Below, piece by piece: positions 1-11,121 of a stretch of DNA of 64,000 bases. A program made the translations under genes and the position numbers. Numbering within the stretch: the first letter of the stretch is position 1; each line of letters starts with the position of its first letter. Location of the stretch: positions 457,803,004 through 457,867,003 of the forward strand of contig NC_085137.1 of assembly GCF_035046485.1 (NCBI RefSeq). The letters are read 5' to 3'. The notes below the pieces were generated by a model that saw nothing but the letters and a program-made list of their open reading frames with translations, searched no databases and was not told where the DNA came from. This DNA comes from Aedes albopictus (taxonomy: Eukaryota; Arthropoda; Insecta; Diptera; Culicidae).

Positions 1-104
1 CGAGGGCCCAAGTAACAGAACTAGCTGAATAACAGTTTCTTAGGCTAAAGTTTGCTTAAGAGTAGTTTGTTCCACTCTCGTACAGCGAAAATGTTTGTGG
101 GGGG

Positions 105-605
105 GTGGGCGTTTCGAGGTATTTCAGAGTCAAGAGAGATTCAGGGTATTTCAGGAACATTTTAAGAGCGTTCCTAGCGTTCAGGGGGTTTCTGTACCCT
201 ATTAAAGGGTTTCAGAGGCATTTCAAATTGATTATGATGATTTCAAGGGCGTTTCATTGGGACTATGGAGGTTTCAGGGGCGTTTCGAGGCATTTTAGGT
301 CAGAGTCGTATAAAGCGGTTTCAAGAACACAGGGTATTTTAGGGGCGTTTTATTTGAAACTTCCTGAAATGCCTCCGAAACCCCCTTATGACCCACTTGG
401 ACCCCATGTAACGAACGTGAGACCTTCGGAAACCCCCGATAACGTACCTGTAATGCTTACGAAACCCGTCGGAAATCCTCTGAAACTATCTGCAATGCTT
501 TTGAAACCCCCCTCAGACCACCGAGAACCCCCTGAGATCCCCTGGTACCCCGCTGAAACCCCTTGGGACCCCCTGAAACGCCCCTGTAACCTTCCTATGC
601 TATCC
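105..605. repeat. Degenerate tandem array with a strand switch
   Basis: The first half (about 108-350) repeats variants of TTTCAGGGGCGTTT. The second half (about 360-600) repeats the complement, AAACGCCCCTGAAA, so the array flips orientation near 355. Long open frames cross it on both strands, but they are products of the biased repeat and show no domain. A related array lies at 2400-2620. Confidence 0.7.
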
Positions 606-639
606 CCTCCCTGGCCACCGTTGCAATAGTTCCCGTAAT

Positions 640-1670
640 TTTTAAATATTCTAATGCACAATGTTGGTTCTGAATAGGTTTCCCTCTTTTTATGCAGGGA
701 CAATGCAATGATATCAACAAATCACTTTTCCGTGTTTCACGATACATAGTGACCCCAAACTATTGGCTGATACATCATTCAGGGACGACCACAAACTTTT
801 GGTCGATGACATCAACAGTTTATTTTCTTAACACTTTTTTCCTAGATTGTTTAGCCAAGTTCGATAAAAAGCACAGTTGAAAGCTAATAGGAAATAGGTT
901 ATATTATCGCTTTCATAATAAAATTTGGTCGACACAATTTCCAGCGACACTGCTGTAAGTTTATATTATTTTTTTTTAAAAATTTGGCAACTTAAGGTTC
1001 AGTTTACATACAAATATTTTTGAAAAATTTTCATTTAAATCATGTTCAAAGTTTATTCGACTTATTATCTTTTGAGTGAGATTTAGGATTTTTGAAATCG
1101 GACGCAATTTGGTAGAGATATAGGCCTAAAAAATTCATGTTTTTGAGGGGGTGACCCTAACTTTTTATCGGGAGTGTATGACAGAAATAGGCAACTTCAT
1201 GTTTCGAAATCAGTAACATAGAAAATCTGTTAAAAATAAGGTAAAACTGTAAATTTTCAGCAATTTTTGGAGCAAATAAAGTGCTTAATAAGCATTTAAA
1301 AGAGTCTTTCATGTATGCTCATGATTGCTGTAAACCTCTTATTACACCCATAAGTAATTTCATCAATCAAAAAGTTCACTTTGATTCGCCTTTTGTATGA
1401 AAATAGGAAAAAAATAGGCAAAATAGGCCTCTTCACGTGCTATGCAGTGAATGAATTAAGCATCAATAAATTTCTTGCATTTTTTCCAGATATGGTCTAC
1501 TTCACGCACTGAAACCAGCGGCGTTCAAAGAGTTTGAATTTGACGCACACTTAAAGTATTATAACTTAAAATTCAAAAGTCATTTGGCATAACTTTGTTC
1601 AGCAAAGTTAAAGCTCATGAATGGTAGAAGAGAAAAACTCTATATCCTATATCAGCCGATTGCTCGACTG
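640..1670. other. AT-rich non-coding stretch
   Basis: No convincing gene, terminal inverted repeat or tandem array is visible. Open frames are short and AT-biased. Confidence 0.5.
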
Positions 1671-1675
1671 ACAGC

Positions 1676-2078
1676 CAAGGTTGCGACCATTCATTTGCAA
1701 AGATTTACATTCATTTGCTATTATCTCAGTTCAGAAGCATGCTATTGAAAAACAATGTATAGATGAATTTAACCTTGTAGTTTTATCTGAAAGTTTGCCG
1801 AATAACAGTGGGGTCGCAAACGTATACCAAAGTCGTGAGCAGGCTGTGAAGGCAACTCTCCACGTGGTGAATGTAAATTGCATTCACGCTGTGGAAAGTT
1901 GCCTTCACAGCTCGCTCACGACTTTGGAATGCGTTTGCGACCCCACTGTTATTCGGCAAACTTTCAGATAAAACTACAAGGTTAAATTCATCCATACATT
2001 GTTTTTCGATAGCATGCTTCTGAACTGAGATAATAGCAAATGAATGTAAATCTTTGCAAATGAATGATTGCAACCTTG
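1676..2078. repeat. Foldback palindrome, about 0.4 kb
   Basis: Two arms of about 200 bp pair with each other around a centre near 1877. The left arm starts at CCAAGGTTGCGACCATTCAT and the right arm ends with the matching complement. Because of the symmetry, similar peptides are readable on both strands; these are mirror images, not genes. Likely a foldback MITE. Confidence 0.85.
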
Positions 2079-2399
2079 CAGACAGCCATCCAAACGTTTG
2101 AAAAAATACGGGACCGCATAAAATGTTCTGTTTGAATTTCCTGGTGAAAATAATCCAAGCCACGTTTTTATTTTTCCATTTCCAAGGACATTTAGCATAA
2201 GCGATGAATACGCTTATTGCTGATATAGGTTTTTTTTTGCGGAAGCTCTATGAAAACATCTTAGCTTCTCCGAGAGAATTATTGACATAAACTGAAACTG
2301 GTCTTGCAAATCCTATGACAAATCTATGAAGACACTTTTGCTAGAACATTTGGTTCTTAGACAATTGCAACAAAAGGAGTCTGCTGGAACCATCCTCGA

Positions 2400-2620
2400 A
2401 CGAATATTCTGCAAACCCCCGGGCATCCCTGGAATGCTCTGAATCGCTCTGGAACACCCCTGAAACTTCTTGAAAACTCCTGGAATGCTCCTGAGACCCT
2501 CAAAAGTTCTCTTAAAAACGCATTAAATCCCTTAGAACGCCCCTGAAACTCATTGAAGCTCCCTGGAACGCCCCTGAAACCTGCTGAAACACCCCTTGAA
2601 CGCCTCCGAAACTCTTTGAA
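2400..2620. repeat. Degenerate CCCCTGAAACNC tandem array
   Basis: Repeated variants of CGCCCCTGAAACTC with drift, the same family as the array at 105-605. Confidence 0.65.
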
Positions 2621-5034
2621 AAGTTTGGTGAATTAAATTGAAATTAAAAACACAATGAAAATGACACATTATTGTAATCGGAATTAATTTATTACACAAA
2701 TTGGAAATATTTCCGTGGTGTAACAAGGATGCCAAATGCCAAGCGAAATTCATCGTATATATGTTGCAAGATACTTCCAAAAATTGCAACGCGCTTCCAT
2801 TATAACGCACTAATAAAATATTTAAAAATATTATTCCTGGTCATGCGAACATTGCTCATGAGTTTTCTCAACATGGCTTCCATTGAAATCTAGGCCGGTG
2901 GTCGGTCCATCATCGATGGTTTTAATCAACATCACCATAAGATCGTCTTAAATTACTTTCAACTCATACCAGAGCTAAAAGCATAACTCAAGAACACTAG
3001 GATTTATAACGTTCTCAATGCAGCCTGGTTGGCCTCCATCCAGAACGCCTTAAATTTATTTCATTTTATGCAAGGGTAAAAAGTATTACTCAAGAGTACT
3101 CAGGTTTATAACGTTCTTGATATAGGTTTATGCAAACTCCGCCAAGAACGTCATAAAACATGTACGCCAAATTGTAAACAAACAATAAATTATCGCACCG
3201 CGGTGGATTTTGTGAATCTCGTCCGATGAATTTATTTATCAGCCCGGTATTGTTGCCAACCAGGCAGACCTTTTTCGATAACCGGCCTTGATGCGGTGCA
3301 GTGCCTTATTCCTCCGGTCAGCACTTCCAACAGGTAAGTAGTTGTTGATTTTGAAGATCGATGATTGGAACCCCGATTGCACGGGAAACGATGTCCTAGA
3401 TGACCATACCCACCTCATTTCGAATGCTGCAACCGGAGGAACTTGGCACTGCACCGCGTTACGGTTGGGTTTCCGGGTAGGTGTTCTTGATTGGCAGCAA
3501 TAATGGAACGATGAGAATCAAAATCTGACGCTTGAGTTTTTTCTTGTATTTTTCATGTACCAAACTGTTCTTATGCGAGAACAGTTACTCTTGATCAAGA
3601 ACGGATGATTGAAGATAACTACAAGAACCTTATAAAACTGAAAATAAGTTCAACAGTTCTTGTTGTGTTTATGGTTTTATGAACTGAACCTCAAGTATTC
3701 TTGGAGGTGTTTTTAAAACCACATATTGACGAAGAATAGTTGTGCTCAGCTGAGACTCCGATAAGATCAACTAGAATATGCAATGTTCCGATAAAACTAT
3801 CATAAAAACAAATAAAACCAAATAGAATTAAGATTGTTACTTGGGCTGGAGCCGACCTACTGATACCTGGAACAACCTAACACCCTTAAAACCCCCTTGT
3901 GACCAATTGTACAGTGAAAAAAATCATTGCATAAAATTCTGCATGTAGCTTGAGGCACAACTCATTTCTTTCAGCACTTCCGTATTTATCCAACTCGGCA
4001 AGCCTCGACGTATGACTCGTGCTGAAAAAATCAACTTTTTGCAACTCATTACATAATGAATTAGTGTTCAATAAAATCCCGATGAGAAGGTAATTATAAA
4101 CACTGCAAAAACGGACACACTGACATATGTTGCCCTTTACTGGCATTTACCAGATTTGCTGGTATATCATAAACATGTTATATCAAACATAATGGCACAA
4201 ATGTCCCAATTGGAGGATAACGTACCTCTGGAGCCGGCCTTCTGATATCATAAACATACAGAAAAACTTGTAGTTAAGACCCTCCCGCTTCTAGTAACTA
4301 CAGTGCGAGCTTGATACTTATTATTGATTTGACAGCAACGCCTATTTCGTAACAGCGATTTCGGAAACATAATTTTGAGAATTGTGCAGTTTTCGTATCA
4401 ACATAGACACACAATTTTCAATAATTTTTGTAATAGAAAATATTTATATCTTCCCCCCTAGTCTTGCGTTGAGGTCATTATGACGTGGTGCATATCAGCT
4501 AACGTACGAAGAAGTTTCATCGGTGAAATATCGTGGCACTGACGCGTTTAAATTTACCGAGAATTAATTAACTTCGATTTACAAAACAATGCTCAGAATC
4601 TGTTCAGTATTTGGTTAGTGTTCAACAATTGGCAAATTACTCTAACTGACATGGCCACACCACCTAGGATACGTCAAAAGGAATTTCTGGCAGAACAATA
4701 GCTGAGCAGATCATGTTTCTTGATACCCATGTTGATAATGTGTAAACTGGGATTTATTGAAGTTTCTACAAAGAACCAACAAATTGATCACGTGTGAAAA
4801 CTCACACGACCAATTTGCACAAAGGAGTCTTATGAACGCAATTCCTCGAAAAATTATCGAAAATGTCGTTTTGGTTAGAAGAATGCTGATTAAATCGCGG
4901 TTTCGTATCGAACTCACGAAACATTTTTGATTTTCGTTTCGACGGATACCGCATCGTAAGATTTTTTTTGCATATCCTTACGTTTCGTATCGCTTTGACA
5001 AAAATTATACCGCATACCTATAATTCCATCACAC
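2621..5034. other. Non-coding, weakly repetitive stretch
   Basis: A weak direct repeat around TTTATAACGTTCT occurs near 3002 and 3108. A short minus-strand frame at 3239-3454 has no recognisable domain. No gene or complete element can be supported. Confidence 0.45.
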
Positions 5035-6210
5035 TGCTTACTCTTCTTTTTTTTCACTCCTCAATTCTTCAGTTTATTTCATACTGTTCACTGCTCACTC
5101 TTGACTTTTCTATTCTTACTCCTGGCTTCTCACTTTTGACAGCTCACTGCTCACTAGTTTCTTATCACTGTTCCACAGTCCTCACTCCTAGTTTATCACT
5201 GCTCAATCCTCACTGCTCACTTCTCACTTTCACTGCTCTCTTCTCACTTCTCCCTTCTCTATACAGTCAGGTTTTTTTACGCGGGGTATACGTCCCGCGT
5301 AAAAACTCAGTTTAAAATTCAAAAACCGCGTAAAAAGTCTCACTATTTCTCGACTAATCATGCGGAAATAAGACAATGAAAAAAATGTATGTAGTTTTCA
5401 TTTACGCGGCCACGTAAATAAGAACCGCGTAAAAAAGACCTGACTGTATTCACTGTTCACTCCTAACCACTCGCTCCTATCTACTAACTGCTCACTTCTT
5501 ACTCTCCACTGTTTCATATTACTCGCTAATTATTAATCTTTCATTCATCACTGCCTAATTCTCACTTTTGACTCTCTGCTGCTCACTTCTCGCTCCTCAT
5601 TTCCCACTGGTGCTCACTCTTTACTCATTTTACTACCTTCTCACCCTTCATTCTTCGTTGCCTACTCTTAATTACTCATTTTCTCACTATTTCACTGCTC
5701 ATTTCTTTCAGTTTACATGTCCACTCCCCACCGCTCACTTTTCATTTCTTTCTTCTCACTCCTCACTGCTGCGCACTCCTTGCTGCTCAATTCTTACAGC
5801 TCACACTATACTTATTTACACCTCGTCACTTCTCACTTTTAATTGCTTATTTCTCACTCCTCGCTTCACATTCCTCACTCATCACTGCTTACTCCTCACT
5901 CCAAACTGCTACCTTCTCACTTCGCACTCTTCACTGTTCAATACTCAGTAATCACTACTCACTCTTACTACTATCTCTTAACCTCTCTCTTCACTATTCA
6001 ATGATGGCCCCTTCCCAATTACAGCTCACTTCTCACTACTCTGTACTCCAAACTCCTCAATTATTACAACACACTGCCCACATCTTACTACTCACTACCC
6101 TACACTTCTACATTCTACACTGACCGTCTTATATTCGACACTGTTCTCTCTTCATTTTCAGTGCTTATTTCTCACTACTCACTCCGCACTCGTCACTACT
6201 CACTCCAACT
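5035..6210. repeat. Pyrimidine-rich CTCACT tandem tract
   Basis: About 1.2 kb of degenerate repeats of CTCACTGCTCACTNCT, with a rough 10-11 base rhythm. One strand is strongly pyrimidine-rich. Long plus-strand frames rich in Ser, Leu, Thr and His follow from the composition and are not taken as genes. A MITE interrupts the tract at 5264-5446. Confidence 0.85.
5264..5446. mobile_element. pogo/Tc1-mariner-type MITE
   Basis: This 183 bp element starts CAGTCAGGTTTTTTTACGCG and ends with the matching CCGCGTAAAAAAGACCTGAC then TG, flanked by TA on both sides. The CAGT start and TA target duplication fit pogo/Tigger-type non-autonomous elements. There is no coding capacity. The surrounding CTCACT tract resumes directly on both sides. 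Confidence 0.85.
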
Positions 6211-6524
6211 ATTTAATCTTGATTGATTGAAACCTCTTTCAGGCTCCAAGTTTTTCACCACTTTCTCATTCCATACACAATGCACGTTAGGCAAAATCAA
6301 TCCAAAACGTGGGCAAAAATAATAACTTTCTAAATACAAGACTCCATGTGACCACCGATGGCTCATTCGAAAGCAAATTTTCTCAAAAAACTGATAAGCG
6401 ACTGCTCTGAAGTAAGTCATAGAGCCCGTTTTACCCCAGTTCTCTCTAAAATTTTGAGTATTTCCGTTATTTACCGGCATCTTTTATGATTTGAGTGAAT
6501 ATTTCGCTGGGATTTTTTCGTCCC

Positions 6525-7089
6525 AAATCCATTGAGTAACGTTACACAAAAGACGTTATTAAAATGTCAGAATTTCTGGATATTACGGGGTCAATTAGGA
6601 AAAGGTATATTTTCAAGGTAAATTTTCATTTTTTTTAAGACACGGACACGTTCAATGCTTCCAGTGAGCTTTTCGCTCTTTGAAGGAAGCACGACACTAG
6701 AGAACGGACTAGCATGCAACGCCCAGTTGCACAGCCGAAAACTTTTCCTGACAGCTGCGGCGGAAATCGAGCCCGCGCTCCTCGGCACGATGCGACTATG
6801 AGCTTGGGAATCCTTTGGGGAAATTTGTGGAAGGACCATCATAGTAAACCAGGAATTGTTTTTCAGTATGAAAAAAATTACCTCCATGAGCCGATATCGA
6901 GTCAAGGAGCATCGATTCATGGAGGTTCAATTGTAGTAGAATAAGAATATAATACTAGTGCTCTAGTGGACGAAAGAGCTGTAAAATAGGTTAAGTGGTT
7001 AAGAATTAAAAAACATTAACTGACCCCGTAATATCCTGAAATCCCAATATTTTTATAACGTCATGTGTGTAACGTTACTCAATGGATTT
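6525..7089. mobile_element. TIR element carrying SINE-tail sequence
   Basis: Inverted ends of about 75 bp begin AAATCCATTGAGTAACGTTA and are mirrored at the right end. The inner TIR part includes GGATATTACGGGGTCA. The interior (about 6905-7010) contains a stretch matching the 3' tail of the SINE copies at 19585 and 56937 (CTAGTGGAC, GAGCTGT, TTAAGTGGTTAAGAAT). Internal frames on both strands show no domain. It may be a TIR element with a captured or inserted SINE. Confidence 0.7.
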
Positions 7090-8577
7090 GTGAGAAACTT
7101 TAATAAAAAATTACACCATATTTCCGATTTTTTAATATTTTTATTCAATTTTTTATGTCAAAAAATATTACACCTAACTAATTAATTAGTAAGCCAAAAT
7201 CAAATTTAACCACTTGAGACAATCCGGTAAAGACAAACGTTAGTCCAGCAAGCTATGAAACACGCAAAACTGAATGTGATGTGACTAATGTATCTCCTAT
7301 TTAGCGATGCCCGATGTGGAGAGAAATCAACCATTTAGCTACCGACTCTTTGTATTTTGTAAAAATAATTTGAACTTGTCGTCCTAATATCGAGTAAGCT
7401 AATAATTCATCCAAAACCAAATATTGTATTTAAATAAAATAAATTTTAGGTCCTGAAAAAGGCCCCATCCCGGATCGAAACGTAAGCGAAGATAAAAAAA
7501 AGTGGTTGACGCAAAATTTGTGACTGAGGAGCTGAAATCCACGTAATACCAAATTCCAATCGAACTTCCCTCGTTATTCCACCAAATTTTGTCCGAGAGT
7601 TATTATTTGACCCATCTGCATCATAATACATTTTAAATTCACTTGATTTTTCGTAAAAACGCCAAAATAAGCTAAAAACTGATTTTTGACTATTCAAATT
7701 TATTTTCAAAATAGCTCTAAAACTGTAGGCTCTGGAGTTTTGACATCTAAATAAGAGTTGTTTATTTTATCAAAATGAACAACTTCGAAGAAAAAACGAA
7801 GTCGCTAGGTCGTAAACCTAAAAAGTAATATGGTGGCGCCACCTGTGCGGATAAGCTGCGAACTACTTATTTCTAGGCAACTAATGCCCCTGGACATTAC
7901 TAAAAACATTGTCGAAGTCATTATGTGCTGGAAATGCTTCGTTTCAGTGTAATTTGTCCCGCTAAATTGCGATCCTGGCCCTTAGTGCATTGCTTAGTAA
8001 TTCCCTTCTACTTGTGCAATGAAGAGATTAATGTATTCTACTGTTAAAACCGTAATATATCCCTTGTTAATTTAAAGATTGGACGGATATTTTAGACGTT
8101 CCAGCCAGCTAGGGTATCAAAATATATTTCATTAGCAACAGATATTGTGACTTCCGAAGCACTCATTTGAGATTAGTATGTTAGGAACTGTTCACATAAA
8201 ACGTAGACTAGTTTTAAGTCATCTCAACTTCCTTTTCCATCCATAAAGCCCTGAAGCATTACGTTTGTTATTAGTTACGCATGTTCGACATGCGTTCAGA
8301 ACTTCTTTCCTGCGGTTATAAATATGTGCCAGGCCAATTTTTTTATCTGTTAGTTTCAATCACATTCGTAACATGCACAAGCTGCGGATACAGATGGCGT
8401 CCAACCATTTGGCCGAATTAAAATCAATAGAATCATAGAAAATTTGATCATCGGCTATTTTTTCTAGTTTTACTATTAAGAGACTGTTGGCACTGAAACT
8501 GACATTATTTTATCAGAGATTTATCCTTCTTTGAAATATAGTCTGTTCTTTCGAGTTATACTGATATTGAAAAAAGT
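7090..8577. other. Non-coding stretch
   Basis: No gene is supported. A perfect short palindrome around GGTGGCGCCACC lies near 7832-7843. Confidence 0.45.
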
Positions 8578-8629
8578 GACATTGTCAATTGATAGAGTAC
8601 GGATAAGGAGAGTTCGACTGTTACGATCT

Positions 8630-8726
8630 ATAGAGCTACTGATTTCGGCACTGCAGTCTTGGGGAATTAAAACGATAGTTTTAGATTTTTCCCAACGTTT
8701 CGACTCGTATTAGAGTCTTCTTCACC
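8630..8726 (-). repeat. Penelope/retrozyme-like end with hammerhead-like motif
   Basis: On the minus strand (8726 to 8692) the order GTGAAGA, GACTC, loop, GAGTC, GAAAC, GTTGG resembles a type I hammerhead core (CUGANGA, stem II, GAAAC) with the first C replaced by G. The next 60 bases match, in inverted orientation, the sequence at 17532-17615 just beyond the BEL insertion. Hammerhead motifs at element ends are known from Penelope-like elements and retrozymes. The family assignment is an inference; no reverse transcriptase of that type is nearby. Confidence 0.5.
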
Positions 8727-8777
8727 GTTACCGTTACCTCCACCAGATGTGTAGTGCGAAGAATTTAGTTGCTTCAT

Positions 8778-8899
8778 TAACCCTTCAGCGCGCGCGCTGT
8801 TGTAAAAAGTACAACACTACCAAAAAACCTCGCTTTTCGTATACAGCGCGAGCGCGGTGCAGTTTCGGTTGCTTGATGGCGCGCGTCCTGGAAGGTTAA
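8778..8899. mobile_element. Small TTAA-flanked MITE, GC-rich
   Basis: The ends are TTAACCCTTC and GAAGGTTAA, with GC-alternating stretches inside both ends (AGCGCGCGCGCTG and GGCGCGCGTCC). About 120 bp, no coding capacity. Confidence 0.6.
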
Positions 8900-9027
8900 G
8901 TGAAATTAACAAAACTTGCTACGTTTCACCTAATATCCTACATCCAATGTTCAATAGTTTAGACACCGACAGTTCTATGTCAACCCAAACGAAAAACGAT
9001 TAATCAGAATTATCCCCTGAAAAAGAC

Positions 9028-9485
9028 TGTTGGCAACCCGGCCTTGCATTTTACAGCAGGGATCGCGATCGTCAGTGACAAACGACGGCAACGTCATCGG
9101 TGACAATATGATCCAAAAGGAATACAAAAACGAATAGCAAATGTGCACAAGTTTACACGTTTACAATATTATTTCCTTAATCCTACTTAATTTCTAATTG
9201 AATTAAAACTATTATACGAAGAAATGTAAGTAAAACACATGAAATATGCCAAGCTTATTGTTAATACCTAAAATTATACATGCAGCTACTATTAAAACAC
9301 AAAAATACAACTGTTACACTACGACGGAGAAATACATGTGGAAGACTTATGTTGTAAGTAAATTATTGTTAAAACTTAGCCTAACATGCAATAATGAAAT
9401 TAAAATTCTAGCTTAAAGCATACTCAACTACCCAAACCCCGAGTTTGCTAAAGAAGCGTCCGAAACCGTCTCCGCTCCCGTAACA
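9028..9485 (+). repeat. BEL 5' LTR
   Basis: 458 bp starting TGTTGGCAACCCGG and ending CCGTAACA. It is almost identical to the 3' LTR: T versus C near 9109, and one missing A near 9361. Confidence 0.95.
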
Positions 9486-9555
9486 GAACTTTAAGAACAT
9501 AATCGTTCTAACCTCACACCAATCTATCGTCCGGAGCATAGAGATCTGTGGTACA

Positions 9556-10528
9556 ATGACGACGGTTCCGCCTGGATTTGTGAGCAATGTTGGTGAGGTA
9601 TCGGTCAACCGAAATTGTCGCGCATGTAACCAACCCGATGAAGCGGATAGCCGAATGGTCCAGTGCGACGGTTGTAGCCACTGGTACCACTTCAAATGCG
9701 CTGGTGTTGGAGACAGTATTGCAGACGAAAGCAGAACCTACATCTGTGCGTTCTGTTCGGCATCACCCGCTGCTTCAGTGTCACAATCCACAACAGCTAG
9801 TGCACGAGAGGCCAAGTTGAGGCTCGACATGCAACGTTTAGCTGAGGAAAAAGAGCTACGCGCGAGACTTCTGGCAGAAAAGGAGAAGCAGGAAAAGGAT
9901 ATGCAGGAAATGGCGATGAGGCTGGAGAAGGAGAGGAGAGATAAAGCAATCGCCGATTTGATGATTCTGGAGAAGGAGTTCATTGATAAAAAATATGAAC
10001 TGCTTCAAGCTCGGCTAGAGGAAGACGACGAAGGAAGAAGTACCAGGAGCCGTCGCAGCGCTTGTCAAGACGCAGATAGGATACGAGAGTGGATGAATAC
10101 GCAACGAGCACATACCGTGAGCGCCAATCCTGGGGAAGTGGTCCCCACTGGGCTCATGTCCGTAGCAACCAACGTGGCCCATCCCTCATCAGTGCCTACG
10201 TTCGGCGAGAGCAGCGGGCAGCGACCAATAGCAACTGCTGGCGAAATTTCTTGTGCTACTACCTTCGCCCCGACGTTCAAGGACCTAATATCGCCTGTGA
10301 CGCTGGCCCATTCCGTTTTGCCGGTGGAAACCATAACATCGTCGCCAAGCAATGTCCAACCTACACCATTGCAGCAATCCATGCCACGGTCTGCAGCAGT
10401 CAACGTGATGGAGCCGGTCTCGGTATTGCCGAGAAACACGTACATCAACGCTCAAAATGGTTTGTCTTTCCCAAACACGTCTACAGCTGCGGTAAGTAAC
10501 CGACCGACAGTGCAGGCTGGCCTAGCGG
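9556..10528 (+). pseudogene. BEL Gag N-terminal part with PHD finger
   Basis: This frame starts at the first ATG after the 5' LTR. Around residues 22-75 it has a Cys4-His-Cys3 PHD-type zinc finger: CRAC, then CDGC, then HWYHFKC, then CAFC. A long charged coiled-coil-like stretch rich in Glu, Lys and Arg follows (roughly residues 90-170), then a Ser/Thr/Pro-rich linker. PHD fingers usually read histone tails, so this domain could guide integration or bind chromatin; that is inference. The frame is cut by a MITE at about 10529 and resumes at 11122. Confidence 0.85.
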
Positions 10529-11121
10529 GTAATTTAGGATGCTGGGTCATTAGGCCGAAGGCCATTAGGCCGAAGGTCATTAGGCCGAATGGTCATCAGG
10601 ACGAATTGAAAGTTGTTTTTACTTTTTCCAACAATTTTTGCCAAAAACTAGTTTAACAATGAAACTAGAAAGAATAGCCTATGTTTCAAAGAAGGAAAAA
10701 TTTATGAATTGAATATCAGCAATTTCAGCGCTAAAAACTATTTTAGCAATGATACTAGAAAGAACAGCCTATATTTAAAAGAAGGAAAAATTCATGGGTA
10801 AAATATCAGTAGATTCAGCATCAATAAAGTATCTTCGTGCCTGTCACACGATACACACATGCAAAATGGTCATTTGCAGAGGAAGCTCTCAGTTAATAAC
10901 TGTGAAAGTGTTCATAGAACACTAAGCTGAGAAGCAGGCTTTGTCTCAGTGGGGACGTAACGGCAAGAAGAAGACCCAATGACCATTCGGCCTGACGACC
11001 ATTCGGCCTAATGACCATTCAGCCTAATGACCATTCGGCCTAATGACCATTCGGCCTAATGACCATTCGGCCTAATGACCATTCGGCCTAATGACCTTCG
11101 GCCGAATGGCCTGACACCCGG
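10529..11121. mobile_element. MITE with ATTCGGCCTAATGACC tandem repeats, nested in BEL gag
   Basis: The left end repeats GGCCGAAGG/TCATTAGGCC. The right part holds about eight tandem 16-mers of ATGACCATTCGGCCTA, ending GGCCTGACACC. Removing about 593 bp joins the Gag frame on both sides, which fixes the boundaries to within a few bases. Near 10861-10975 it carries a segment (GAGGAAGCTCTCAGTTAATA and on) that I recall as dispersed in mosquito genomes. Confidence 0.75.

Noticed and set aside
105..703. Overlapping open frames on both strands
   Set aside because: Products of the degenerate repeat with inverted halves.
4968..5951. Two long plus-strand reading frames
   Set aside because: They follow the CTCACT repeat composition, have no domain, and the MITE at 5264-5446 cuts through the first.
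9486..9555. BEL primer binding site
   Set aside because: No stretch after the 5' LTR could be matched with confidence to a tRNA 3' end.
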